A stretch of 64,000 bases of DNA from Hyparrhenia diplandra (GCA_015847255.1 JADLZK010009375.1:1-64000), one strand, 5' to 3'. Positions 34,893 through 47,330 are shown, counted from the stretch's first letter. A program made the numbers and translations. The notes: generated from the sequence alone by a model not told the origin.

Positions 34893-37800
34893 ATGCAGCA
34901 CCAGCAAGGTAAACGCCGAGTCCCACGAAGCCTCGCTTCAAAGTTGCAATCTTTTGATGCTTTTGAGCGTTCTTCGAGTGATGTCTTGTGGGGGTCGAGG
35001 AAGAAGGGGGGTTGCGGCAGGCTGCCTGAAAGTGCCTCCTTTGATCGACAAATGCAACTGTCTAACCATTGATTTTGTTTGTCTGATATATTACTAGTGT
35101 GAAATGCTACTGGTCCCTCACTATATATGCCTTTTTAATCTAATAACAAGTTTACTAGTACTTCTTGGTTGAAGAACCAAGTTAGCAAGCGTAATTTCTG
35201 CGAAAACATTTTTAAAAAAGCTCTTTTCCATATCTGTCTTCTTTATTTCTATTTCAGCGCGACCACGCGCCACCCGGGGTTATTTTGGGATGGACTTCTA
35301 ATGCTCACTTCAGTGGCCTGAGATTTCCGGCGCTCTCTTGTCAAGTGTGTGTTCATTATTGAAGTAGCCTAAAAAAGAGTACTGCGCTGCACACAACCAT
35401 TTGAGTGCAACCTGCATATAACTCACGATCCAACGTTTAAAATTACGTAGATGGAAAGCTCATAAATGCATAGGATGGTTACAAATACGGCTGTACCACT
35501 TGATCTGTATGCCAAATGGTCATAAATTTGGAGGTTGGTTGATGTACCAAATTGAATGGTGGTTAACCATCCACTGAGCGCTTCTATTTAATTGTGATCT
35601 TCGAGTTGTAAATGTTTTTCATGTTGTAGTTTGCTATCTCTTGTTAACAAATGGTCTTGCTTATGGTTTTATTGTTCAGGATTAGACATAGACAAGCTAC
35701 AACAGGTAGTGAAGACCCGCTGGCTAAAGCCTCAAGAAGTTCTGACAATACTGCAGAATCATGAGTTGTTCACGATCTCACATAAGACCCCTCAGATGCC
35801 ACAGAGTAATAAATCAATCCTTTGGTTTTGGACTGTAAATATATAACCAAAGCTTGCGCTTGGTTGTTTTAGCCCTGAATGTGAATCAGCGTGCCAATTT
35901 GAAACCTGCAGGTGGTTCTTGGTTTCTCTTCAATCGTAGAGTACTCCGGTACTTCCGAAGTGATGGATACGAATGGCAAAAGAAGAAGAATGGGAAGACC
36001 ATTAATGAAGCTCATGAGCGTCTTAAGGTCTGTTCATTTACCCTTTTGGTGAACTGTTGTGTTATGTTCATGTCTAGGTTAGAGATCTCTCCAAAAGTTA
36101 ATTGATATGAATGTTGCTCAGAATATGCTTGGGAGTAGTCACCTTGATAAGACAATATATTTGGTTTGTACTCAAACTGAATCGGACGGATTGTACAAAA
36201 AAAAAAAAAAGACAATTTTGTAATTGGATGTGTACCTAATGCTCCTTCATAATGTACAAATTTCCTCCCCTTTAATTCTGATGCTGGAAATTTCAGGTTA
36301 ATAATGTGGATGCACAAATTTCCTCCCCTTTAATTCTGATGCTGGAAATTTCAGGTTAATAATGTGGATGCACTAAATTGCTACTATGCTCGTGGAGAAC
36401 AAAATCCTACATTTCAGAGGCGAATATATTGGATGCTGGATCCGTAAGAATTATCTACTCTGAACTCTCATTCTTTTGGTACATAAGGCGATGCATTTTC
36501 TTAATGCACTGATGGTGTTATACCAGTCATAATGCCCTGCAATGATGATATTATACCTGCTATTGTTATGACTTATTGTACTTGTGGTTTGATCTGTTTT
36601 GTTTTAATTGAATCTCATTGGTCAGTACGTAAATCAATTTCCATCTTGATAAAAGCTATCCATCTTTGCAGGGCTTATGAACACATTGTCCTTGTCCATT
36701 ATAGGGATGTTCTAGAGGTTTGGCTCCTTTTCTTTTTCTTATGTCAATGAAAATATGCAATTTTGGTGCTCAATAGTGAGGGGGGGATTCATTTTTTGCT
36801 CTATTTCCCAGGCGTTATTCTACTTTGACAGTCTATGATCTTAGAGATCAAGACTGGCATTGGATCATTGAACTTATTGGGTTAAATGATTGATTAATCC
36901 ACTTGTTTCTGGGTGTGGGTCGGTATGTTGTATGGGCTCTTACCCGTTTGTTTGAAAAAAAAAAAATGATTGATTAATCCTACGTGTTTGAGAAAAAAAA
37001 AAAGATTAATCCTTGTCACTAAGAACCAGTTTTTCAACAGTTAACTCGCCTTTTAATCTAATGCAGTTAATACTAGAGTAATTGAATCCATGACATTAAA
37101 GTTAGTTTTCATGTGTCTCACCTTTATTTATTGGTTGCTTACCAGGGCAGCATTTCAGTGTCTGCACGAAATGATTCTTCAACATCAAATCAGAATGGCA
37201 GTGCTAGCAGAGCTGAAGCACATAGTTCACCTGGTTGGACAAGTGAGTTAATTGTACAATGTCCCAATTCATGCAGTCCGGGATCAGCAGAAGAAGTTAG
37301 TTCCCGAACTAGTGCAAGTGAATCTGATTTGATTCAAAATAAGGCAGCCTTGCGGAAGCTTAAAATGCAGCTGAGTCTGGAAGACAAAGAAGATTGTGAT
37401 GTTAATCCTGAGGAAGTTCCAGCAAATAATGAGCCTAATATTTTTCCTGGGATTCAGAGTGAGGAGCTAGACACTTCTAGGAATCTTGATGATATCTTTG
37501 CTGTGCTGGACTCGGTGAAGATCATATCAATGGAAGTGGAACCTACCCATGTCCCAGTGCTATTGATGTGCTAAAGAATTCAGGTGCAGTAACACATGTA
37601 TTCTAATTATTTCATTGCTAAGAACTGGCTGAGACATAGTGGGAATCTTTCTTAGGATTTGTTGCATCTATGTTTTTGTTTTAATATTCAGACACATGGT
37701 TAGAGGAGGATCAACTTGAGGCAATTCTGCATCCAGCGTGTATGACATTGACTGAAAATCAATGGTTCAAAATCCATGAGGTTTCTCCAGAATCAGCCTT

Positions 37801-40194
37801 TTCTTCTGAAAGTACAAAGGTATCATATGGCATTACTGGTCTTGATTAAATTACTGCAACATGTATCCTTCTTTCTTCTTTTCTGTTGGCATGATATTGA
37901 ACAACACGTCCATATCCTCATGTGGTACTTCATACTCTGATTGCAAATATAAGTTGTTTTAGGCTTCTGCATAGGAATTAATAAAGTGTTCAATGATTCA
38001 AATGATCTTATTACCTGCGACTGCCATTAGTGGACCCAATGAAACGAAAAAGAAACTATCAGTTGGGACAAACCTGTGTCGAGAACTACAATGGTTGTGG
38101 ACTTATGAAAATGTAATGCAGGTTGTCATTGTAGGAGACTTCCTTTGCAATCCCCCTCACAGTTCATGGGAAGTGCTGTTTGGTGATGTTAAGGTACCTG
38201 TGGAAATTATCCAGCAAGGTGTCATCCGTTGCCATACTCCATGCCTTAATGCTGGAAAAGTGAGAATGTGCTTGATCGACGGGAATGGCAAGTCCTGTAG
38301 TGAAGCACGAGAATTTGAATTCCTTGAAAAGCCTACCAAAGGCATGATTGATGGAAACAGGAACCCCTGCAATGAAGCACGAGATTACCATCACATACCT
38401 ACCAAAAGTAGTGATGAGCTGTCACTGTTACTACATTATGTTCAGATGCTTTTTGATGGTCATGCTTGTGGGCTATTTTCAAATTTTAGCTCGCCACTCC
38501 CAAATCTCGGCTGTGTATTCCAAATCAACCAAATGGATATCATAAAGACGTATGAGCAGCTGGACCCTGAGAATACAGTAAATTGTGTCATGTTAGCATT
38601 GCTTAATGACAAGTTTAAGCAATGGCTGTCATCTAAATGTGAACAGAATATTGATGGAGACCATTTGCTTCCTAAGCAATACCACAGTATTATACATATG
38701 ATTGCAGCCTTGGGATATGTCTTGGCTTTGAAGCCACTGCTTAATTCTGGAGTGCCTATAAACTACCGTGATGCAAATGGATGGACTGCTCTACATTGGG
38801 CTGCAAGATTTGGCAGGTATACAAAACTCTTTACATCATATGCAGCGTAATGCTATTTTTTTCATGTTCAAGTTTCAAGTGGATCTTGTTGGTTAATTTT
38901 CTCCTATTTACCATTCCCTTGTGTTCATTGCCAGGAGCCTTCTTATTTTTGGACCTGTACACAAAATTTTGCTTGCACAATTTTGGCAAATTGATCTCTT
39001 GTGTAATGGTTTTCTCTAAGCTATTTTTCTTACTGACTTCATCATAGTTTTCTATTAAAAAAACAGAGAAGATATGGTGGCGGCTCTTCTTACTGCTGGT
39101 GCAGCAGCTGGTGCACTTTCACATCCGACATCAGAGGATCCTGCTGCCAAAACACCTGCTTCAATAGCTTTGGCATATGGATTCAAGGGCCTATCTGCGT
39201 TCCTTTCAGAAGCACAATTAACAACTCATCTTGATTCAATTGAATCAAAAGAAAATGGAAAACTTGATTCTAGGGAAGAGGGGATATGTCGTGCTGTGGA
39301 CAGAATATCAGACAAAAGCAGCCACGTGCATGGTGGAACTGATGATCAACTTGCACTTAAGGATTCCCTAGGAGCTGTCGGAATGCAGTTCAGGCTGCAG
39401 GACGCATACAAGCTGCATTCGAATTTTTTCCTTTAAGAAAAAAAAAAAGAGATGGCTCTTCAGAACAGAAATAGCTGCTTGTCCATTAGTGAGACAAGAG
39501 CAATTTCACATGGTATGCTGGAGAAAGCTGCATTATCTATCCAGAAGAACTTCAGGTGCTGGAAAAAACGTAAAGAGTTCATGAGGATACGAAATAATGT
39601 TGTCAGGATACAGGTAAGTCTTTTGCAATGTTGTGCTTATAGTGATCAGATCTCTCAAGTGTATGTAACATGTGCAGAGCAATCACAATATGTATTAAAA
39701 CCTCAAGTTGGTAATTCTTATTGTCATCCTGATAGGCCCGGGTGAGAGCTCATCAAGAAAGAAAGAAGTACAAGGAATTACTTTCAAGTGTCGGTGTCCT
39801 GGAGAAGGTGATGATACGGTGGTACCGTAAAGGTGTTGGTTTGCGTGGATTCAATTCTGGGGCGATGCCTATTGATGAAGAGGTCGACGAAGACGTTGCC
39901 AAGGTTTTCCGGAAGCTCAGAGTGGAAACAGCCATTGATGAAGCTGTTTCAAGGGTATCATGTATCCTTGGTAGCCCTAAAGCAATGGAGCAGTACCGTA
40001 GGATGCTCAAGAGGTACCAACAAGCAAAGGTAAATATCTTTCTTCTCAGAAACTTATAGTACCGCACCTACCATGATCAAGACTTGCACGAAAAGTTTAT
40101 AAAATGATTCCAGAAAAGGAAAAGGTAGCTTTATTGTTCATTTAGGACTAACTAAAACAGGGTTCTCCCATCGCAGGATGATCATGAAAAGTAA
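34893..40194 (+). CDS. CAMTA4: Calmodulin-binding transcription activator, CAMTA4-like
   Basis: This is a nuclear Ca2+/calmodulin-regulated transcription factor of about 838 residues. Coding exons are 34,893-34,908; 35,680-35,805; 35,912-36,027; 36,355-36,443; 36,672-36,717; 37,146-37,583; 37,692-37,819; 38,122-38,816; 39,067-39,613; 39,736-40,029; 40,177-40,194, all with GT-AG borders and matching phases. In order it shows: the CG-1 DNA-binding domain (residues ~14-131; RWLKPQEVLTILQNHE, LFNRRVLRYFRSDGYEW, HIVLVHYRDV); a TIG domain (~320-390; VVIVGDF); ankyrin repeats (~490-575; NGWTALHWAARFGR); IQ motifs (~650-740); and a calmodulin-binding stretch (VMIRWYRKGVGLRGF). Wording is closest to Arabidopsis CAMTA4 as I recall it. 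The start agrees with that N-terminus. Apparent 1-bp deletions break the frame near 37,545 and at three places in 39,378-39,448; the last three together restore it. Confidence 0.93.
36256..36371 (+). repeat. 58-bp tandem duplication across the CAMTA exon 4 splice acceptor
   Basis: Two identical 58-bp units (36,256-36,313 and 36,314-36,371) each contain the intron end TGGAAATTTCAG and the first 17 bp of exon 4. Using the first acceptor would add 58 bases, shift the frame and run into TAA. So the second acceptor (exon start 36,355) must be used for a functional mRNA. Confidence 0.9.
38272..38415 (+). repeat. Diverged 72-bp in-frame repeat in CAMTA exon 8
   Basis: Two 24-codon units follow each other: the first reads LIDGNGKSCSEAREF and continues to KPTKG, and the second reads MIDGNRNPCNEARDY and continues to IPTKS. 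They lie just after the TIG domain. Confidence 0.7.
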
Positions 40195-42278
40195 TGCTTG
40201 TGTTAAGACAATAGTGATGGAGCAAACAGCAAAGCACAAGCCGCTTATCTCCCTTAATGATCTGAACATCGGTTCGGTTGTCTGGGTAAAGTAAAGCCTT
40301 GGTGACTGAATGGACAGTGGATCCCGAGAAAAACTGAAAATTTCATGCTGGACGCTGTTTGAGTGTACATAGCAACGTCATGTGCAATAGCTGACTTTTG
40401 GCTGGAAGTTAAGGTGAAGACTTGGTAGAGCCTGAGCATGGTAGATGAGGTCTGAGCAGCACTGTATTCGATTGCCCTATGTACTACATTCACGCAGTAG
40501 GTTTGTAGTAAATTTGTACTATATGGTAGTAAATAGGGGTTAACTATTGTAATTTTTGTTGTAAAAAAACTACTGTAATTTTTAGCCAAGTGAATGTTGT
40601 AAGGAATCTTTCAGTTGCCATTTACTAGTACCAACTAGAAATACTCCATCGTTTACACATGGGATGATGATGACTGATCAATTTTGCCAGTTAATATGTT
40701 CGCTCCAATCGTCCATTTGTTCTTCAAGACAGTGACATTCCAACAGTTAAACAGTTCAACGCCAGTTGTTTCATGCCTTTGGCATCAGCTTTCTAATGGA
40801 GCAGCGATCAAAGAAGCATCCTAGCATTAAACTTCTCTCGTAGTTTCGTGATCAGAATTCAGATGGCTCAAGCAACCGCCAACAAAATAAACAATCAAGC
40901 AGGGTGCGAGCCACTGGTGTAAGCACTGAACCGGACAAACACAAAGCGACTGGCAGGCTCCATTGATGGTGCAAGAACCAGAGGATTAGGCGTTTGTAAC
41001 CACTGGCATTAGTTTAAACAGCAGCAATCAAGTGCATCACTTTGGACCTTTTGGCGCGATTAACATATTGCGGCAGTTAGGTACCGTCGCAATATGCTCC
41101 AGGCCACACATTAAACAAGCTCCGTGACATCAGGCAAAAGCCATCTCAGCAGATAAAGCCACACCAACAGGCAGTTTTTAGAAGAATAATTGGCTGGTTG
41201 AGAGAACCAGTAGCAGGAGAGAGAACCTCAGGACGACAAGCTGATGGCGACTGATGTTTTTTGTCAAACAAAACTTCCATCTCTGAATGTGTCATTTACA
41301 TTTTACAGCTTCGACCCATACAGACCGAAGATGATGCATAACAAAATGCCAAGAAATGCCTGCACAAACAACCAATACCTAATATGTACAGCCGTGCCTT
41401 CCGGGGAAGGAAAACTTCTCCCTACTCTATATTATAGTGGCAGAGGACATCTGCAGTTAGTGAATGCAGCTGAATTTTTTTTCACACGTCTTGACCTCAG
41501 CAAATTGTCGAATAAATAGCTGCACATGCATCTTAATTCAAGACAATGCACATTTAGTTTTGCAGCTTGGTCAGGTGTACCAAGGAACCCAACATGGGTG
41601 GTTCCATCTCCAGCCTAAAGTGTTTCCACCTGAAAGAATGAGAAGAAACATGACATTAGACCTGAAGGATTCCATGGACTTATAATAATGATTAATGAGC
41701 TCTAAAATATGGACATCAGAGCTTGCTTTAAGAAAGCGTCACGGTTCTTTAGAACCCCTACCAACAGCTTCAACAAAAAAAGGTGTTGCCAAGATAATAG
41801 TAGGCTTTTTAGATCTTGATAGCTGTCAAGCTGCACTATTTTGATTCTTAAATGATTTAAGTATTGTTTTTTCTTAATATAAACCTTGACATGTCTATTA
41901 AATAATGATATTATTCGGAATAAATTTACCTAACTGGAGGCCACATCCCAGCATTTCTAGTGTTTTAATAGGGCCCCTAACTCTGCGAATTGATGCCCAC
42001 CTGTAGCAATGCGAAGCAACGGTGATGTAAAACTTAAATGATATTGACCACTTTATATTTTAGTGCACTTTCCATGCCATGAGTTATAATTGTGCATAAT
42101 AACAGCCAGACATGTTACAGCAGGGAAAAGAAAGAAGAAACTAGGGGAAAATGAACTCCAAGAAACTAGAAAAGTCAAGAACTTACTCTCAAGAACATGG
42201 GATCTCTGACAAAATTCTTTCAGCCTCGACGGGTGAACCGTTGCCGATATCCTCCACTATTTTACACTCCATATAAGC
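40195..42278. other. Interval between the two convergent genes (3' UTRs)
   Basis: This 2.1-kb interval must hold both 3' UTRs. On the minus strand, GTAAGT at 42,181-42,186 and TTTCAG ending at 41,630 could bound an intron in the 3' UTR of the histidine kinase; this is inference. A short hairpin (CATATTGCG/CGCAATATG) lies at 41,066-41,098. No other gene seen. Confidence 0.5.
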
Positions 42279-45200
42279 CTAATTTAGGAAAAAGCGAGCT
42301 ACTTCTCTGTACAATTGCTCGCCCTCGAATGGCTTGGAAACATAACCGTCCATTTCAAATTTCAAGCATTGTTCGTGTGTCGCCTGGATAACATCTGCTG
42401 TCATGGCTAATATTGGTGTTCGCCACTGCCGGACCCCTGTGCATTCTGGTGGGGCTTCTCCATGTTCTATTTGCACATTTAGATCTTTTTCCATCGCTCT
42501 AATCCTTTTTGTGGCTTCAAATCTGCAAGGTACCAAATGCATGAGACGAGGAAAAAGAAAATGTAAATCCATGACAATAGCAAGTATTGTGTATCAACTG
42601 AATACAGGTACAGACAAGTGTCTAAAGTATGGTGAGATGATGAGTATACAAAGATAAAACTCACCCATCCATTTCGGGCATCTGTATGTCCATGAAACAA
42701 GCATCAAAACTGTGAGGAGGTTTCAGCAGAGTGATTGCTTTCTTCCCACTATCAGCACAAGTTACTTCTGCGCCATATTTCTTCAGAGCACCTTCAGCAA
42801 CCTTGAGATTTACAATATTGTCATCAACCACTATGATTCGTTTCTTGTGAAGAAGGCTGCCCAGTGCTGAATTGCCAACTAGCCCATTCCTGCAATGCAG
42901 TTTATCTATCCCACCCAATGCTCTTTGTAGCGAAACCTGAAGCATGCTTGCACGAAGTGGCTTCATAACTACATTCAAGTTATATTCCTTGAGCATATGT
43001 GAATTGCTTTTGACAGAACTTTTAGGGTTCTCCAAAAGAAAAAACTTCGTAGAGTCCGGCTGATCTTTGTTCCTCAATTTAGTAAACAAAAGAGGCATAG
43101 AGTGGGATTCCTTCAGCCAGGTTTCTTTGTCAACGAGCACAAGCTTTGCAATCTGTGATCCACAATTACTTTGAGAAATATACTGTTCTAGGTCAGTTAT
43201 CAATTCGGTGTGAACTCCCAGTCTCTGCAAATGGTACTTAGTAACCTTGGCACGGACTGGCCTGTGATCTACCACCAATGCATTGATCTCTTTAAACTCT
43301 GACAATTTGTTCTCATTTCCACTGGAATGGGCCCCCGTAAGCACCGCAGTGAAGGTGAAAGTAGAACCGATCTGGGGTTTACTTGCAAATCCAATCTCTC
43401 CCTTCATGAGGCCGACCAAGCACTTGCTGATGCTTAATCCAATGCCAGTGCCCCCATGGATGCGAGCAATGGATGGACCTACTTGCATGAAAGGGGTGAA
43501 GACACGGGATTGAGCATCGGACGGGATTCCAACACCCGTATCTTCAACTGATATTATCAAGCTTATTGAGTCCGATGCAACGGGTGCAAAAGGCATCTCG
43601 GATGAGTTCAGATCCCTACTAAAATGTCGAAATTTTTCCCAACTGCGCTTCCTGTTTGCCACTGGGTAGCCACTTAAAGTATTTGCATATTGAGTTCCGT
43701 TCTCAACCTCCAAACAATGCATAATCTCCTCAACGACATGAACCGTCAAGTAGATATGACCCTTCTCTGTAAACTGTGGAGAATATAGAACTCTTTAGCC
43801 AATGAAGAACAAATGCATATAAACATACAAGGGGTTATCCTATTTCCATTTGCTATTGATGTATAGTGGATTATCTTACTTTTATGGAGTTTCCAACAAG
43901 ATTTGTAATGATTTGTCTCATTCTGCCAGGATCACCAATTAGCGTTTGTGGAACTTGGTCAGAAACGAACACTGCCAACTGCACCCGTTGTGTGACATAG
44001 TAAGAAATAAACAAAATAAAGTCAGTGCATTTATAATAAATGAAATACAGTAAAACTGCAGAGTGTGACTGCAAGGCTGTAATCTTTGATTACCTCCAGT
44101 CCTTTCTCCTGAGCTTTTCCACAGAAGAGAGACAAAATGTCATCACAAACTGTTCTAAGATCAAAGGGTACTGCCTCAAGCTCAAGTTTACCAGACTCGA
44201 TCTTTGCCTGATCAAGAACCTCATTGATGAGAGATACCAAAGCTTTGCCACTGGCTTGTGCGGTTCTAACATAGTCCTGTTGTGTTGTGTCCAAATCAGT
44301 ATCCATAAGCATTTGGAGCATCCCTGCAAAATCGGAAACATTATATCTCCTTTCACTCTAATTAACAATGAGAAGATTATTGTACAATTTAGATGGACTA
44401 GAACCTCACCTAGAACACCATTCATTGGAGTTCTGATCTCATGAGAAACAGTAGCCAAGAACTGCATACAAAGAAGTCATTGAATTAATAAGGTACCATT
44501 TTTTGGTCCCTATCTCAAAGAGGGAGAGAGAAGAAGAAGAAGAAGCCTTTGGCCTCCAAGACACACAGTAACACAAAACATGCATAGCTATTATTAGTAG
44601 CAAAGATAATCACCTGTGACTTGGCAATGTCTGCATCCTCTGCACGCTTCTTGAGCAAACTCATCTCCTGAAAGTCATCTTCAACTTTGGCAATCCGTCT
44701 TGCAGTAGCATGAATTATGTATCCAACCAGTAAACCAATCACAAAAATTCCAATTGATGACGTTATTGCCATCCAAGGCCAAGGCGGGCTCTGAATGAAC
44801 CTATTTAAAGAGAAACAGATGAGACAACAAAGAATATACTACAGGGGCAACACGTTTTCATTACAGGTTTCTTGGTAAAAGATATAAATCACCTGCAGTG
44901 CATCTCATGCTTCCTTGTTGGGTCACCAAAGTTGAGCTTGCTGACCTGGCACATGCCACTGCCTGTATCATTCGAACCATACATACTGATCGGTCTTTCA
45001 TTAGTAGTATCATACACGTTCACCATGATGGATTGCTTGTCCGCGAGCTGGTGAAGCGACTTATCAACAAGCGCTTCAATGTCAAATATGCCACCCAAAT
45101 AGCTGTTTGCACAAAAAAAAAAGGCCGGGCATTAATTCAGCTGCACGATTACTGACTGGAAACAAGAGGCCGGACTCATGTAAAGCTTACCCTATAGCAG

Positions 45201-46351
45201 CCTCAATGCGCTCCTGTGGGCTGGCATTTTGGTGAAGCTCATCCTTGTACACAGCGTAGGTCGAGATCACTCCGAGGCGATTGTTGAGTAGCTTGAAAGG
45301 AGCAGTAAGGACACCCTTCCCAGATTCTCTAGCTCGGAGTACGTTGTCTCGGTCATCCTGTATTTATTAAGAGCAAAAAGGGCAATAGAGATTACCCTGT
45401 TGCTCGTGACATGATTTTTTTTTTTACCATGAGTAATTGAGCCCCGGGTTTAAAAAGAAAGGGGCAAAAATCCGAGGTGAAAAAGGGGTAGCAACAGATG
45501 AGCTGAGCACATGGTGATTGCAGCTTTTTTTACGGCCGTGGGCCTGCTTGCGCTGTGAATGAAAAAGATGAAGAAATCTTGCAGGAGTGCTCACCGCGCC
45601 GGATAGCAAGTCGAAGGAGATGACATGCTTGTAGGCGTCCTGCGCGAAGATTACGGGAGCATACTCCTCCGCCGGCTCCCGCACCTCGGCGTCCTCGGCG
45701 TTCCCTGGTCCCTGCGATTGCTTCTTGGTCTTGGAGGAGTACATCTTCTTGATGCTCCATCCCTGCTGCCGCTCGAACTGCTCCCGCTCCGCGTGCATGA
45801 CCTTGACCCCATACGCGACCCCGCTCGTGAGCGGCCGCTCGAACGCCGTCCTCTCCGCGTACCACGCGAACGTTTTCTGCAGCAGCAACGACGACAGGCA
45901 GGTAAGCAGAGGGTGATTTCGCCATGGCCGATGACGGAGGAGAAATCAGTACACCTACCTGGTCGATGGCGGATGGTTTCTTGGAGTGATGGAAGGTGGA
46001 GACGAGGATTGCGAGCGCCTGAAGATGATTCATGCTGACGTTCAACTGGTCCTGGAGCATACGCGCACGGTCGTCGCACATGGTGGCGAGCGACTCCCTG
46101 CGCTTGCCGACGGCCTGGTGGCTCATCCAGAGGTAGAGGAGGGCGGCGATGAGGAGCCAGAGCGTGACCCAGAGCGGGATGAGCCAGCGGGAGCTGTCCC
46201 GCACCTTGCGCATCCGGTAGTTGGTGAAGAGGTGCGTCCGCAGCGTCCTCGCCGACAGCTTCTCCGGCAGCAAGCGGAGCGGCGGCAGGAGCACGCGCAT
46301 CCGGTCCAGGCCCAGGAAGCTGATCCCCGGCGCGTCGCACTTGTCCTCCAT
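42279..46351 (-). CDS. HK3: Cytokinin receptor hybrid histidine kinase, AHK3/HK3 type
   Basis: This is a membrane cytokinin receptor of about 990 residues that autophosphorylates and passes phosphate through a receiver domain to HPt proteins and response regulators. Coding exons (5' to 3' on the minus strand) are 46,351-45,959; 45,876-45,595; 45,357-45,191; 45,102-44,893; 44,800-44,614; 44,461-44,410; 44,323-44,094; 43,978-43,880; 43,773-42,665; 42,522-42,279; all phases match and no frame is broken. Domains: TM1 (56-76), CHASE ligand domain (~130-320; TAFERPLTSGVAYGVKV, EYAPVIFAQ), TM2 (~360-383), H box SHEIRTPMNG with His ~420, N box (~521-540), DTGVGIP (~618), GGTGIGLSIS (~647), and a C-terminal receiver with VVDDN (~857), phospho-Asp in CFMDIQMPEMDG (~902) and Lys in YVSKPF. 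The text is closest to Arabidopsis AHK3 as I recall it. The first ATG in frame is MEDKCDAP; the upstream GTG and poly-Ala codons are not counted. Confidence 0.95.
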
Positions 46352-47330
46352 ACCCCTCCCCGCCGCCGCCGCCGCCGCCGCCGCCACACCTCCCGCGCGC
46401 CGTCACGGTCATTCCACTTTTTCCCCTTTCGTCGCGGGTCGGGGAGCTACATCTTCCGGACGACGCCGGCGTTGCTGAGGCGGATGCTGGTACTTGTGCG
46501 GTGGTGGAGGCCCGCGGCGCGCATGCTCCGGTGGGCGTCCGCGTGATCGACGGGGGCCCGATCGGTGGAGACAAGACACGGGGCGAGATGACGAGGGATG
46601 ATGGAAGGAGCCGGAACGCGGGGAGCTAGCTAATTTATGGAGGCCGCCGTGCTGTAGCAGCCGCCCGCCCGGCCACTGTTGGTGTGTGTCCGGCGGCAAT
46701 TGAATGCCCCGAGGGAGCGTAGCAGAGCAGAGGCACGGCCGGGCCGCAAAGGGCTGGCTGGCTGGCGTGGCTACCTTCCCTCCCACCCTCGCTCTTGATT
46801 TCTAGCCGCGCGCTCTCAGGCAGAGGCTTGCTTGATTTTCCTCCGGCTCCAGGAAAGAAGCAGCGGCAAATCTTGGGAGCCGCCGGCTGCTTTGACCAGA
46901 GGGCGAGCAGGGCGGCGGCGGTGGGAGAGAGAGAGAGGAGGAGGAGGAGGAGGAGGATAGGGGAAGCACGGGACAGGAACAGCAACTTGAACAGCAACAG
47001 CAAGAGCAACAGCGAGCGAGAGCAAAGCACGGGTGAACAGGAAGCTAGTGGGGGGGTGGTGGGAGAGCCGGAACACCGGAGCAGAGGGAGGGATGGTATT
47101 GGTGGTGGTGCTGGGGGCAGACGAGACGGAGGAGATTGGCTCGGCTGATTGGGAAGAGGGAGGGGGAGAAAAGCGAGCGAGCAGGTGAGGTGAGACGAGA
47201 CGAGAGGGGGTGGAAAAGGGACGAGAGCAGAAGAGAACAGAACAGAGCTCAGAGCAAGCACTGCAGCAGCTCAGCTCAGCTGTGGTAGGCTCCTCTCTTC
47301 TCGGCTGGTAGAGAGAGAGGGGGGATTGAT
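46352..47330 (-). promoter_or_regulatory. Leader and proximal promoter region of the histidine kinase
   Basis: Directly upstream of the start codon (46,362-46,384) is a GCC/GGC trinucleotide run. It is followed upstream by CT-rich runs on the coding strand, including the complement of GAGAGAGAGAGAGGAGGAGG at 46,926, and GC-rich DNA. Plant leaders and core promoters often have such pyrimidine patches. Frames seen here on both strands are low-complexity (Arg, Ser, Pro) and I do not regard them as genes. No clear TATA box was assigned. Confidence 0.5.

Noticed and set aside
34248..35097. Frames of 155 and 207 codons upstream of CAMTA
   Set aside because: They lie in the GC-rich leader, run through the CAMTA exon 1 donor into the intron and have no known similarity.
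36297..36354. First copy of the CAMTA exon 4 acceptor as the real exon start
   Set aside because: Its use adds 58 bases, breaks the CG-1 frame and meets a stop within 21 codons.
46352..46387. Receptor start at the upstream GTG with a poly-Ala N-terminus
   Set aside because: GTG is not a normal plant start codon, and the ATG at 46,351 gives a length like other AHK3-type receptors.
46123..46574. Arg- and Ser-rich frames overlapping the first exon of the histidine kinase
   Set aside because: They are other-frame readings of the receptor exon and its GC-rich leader.
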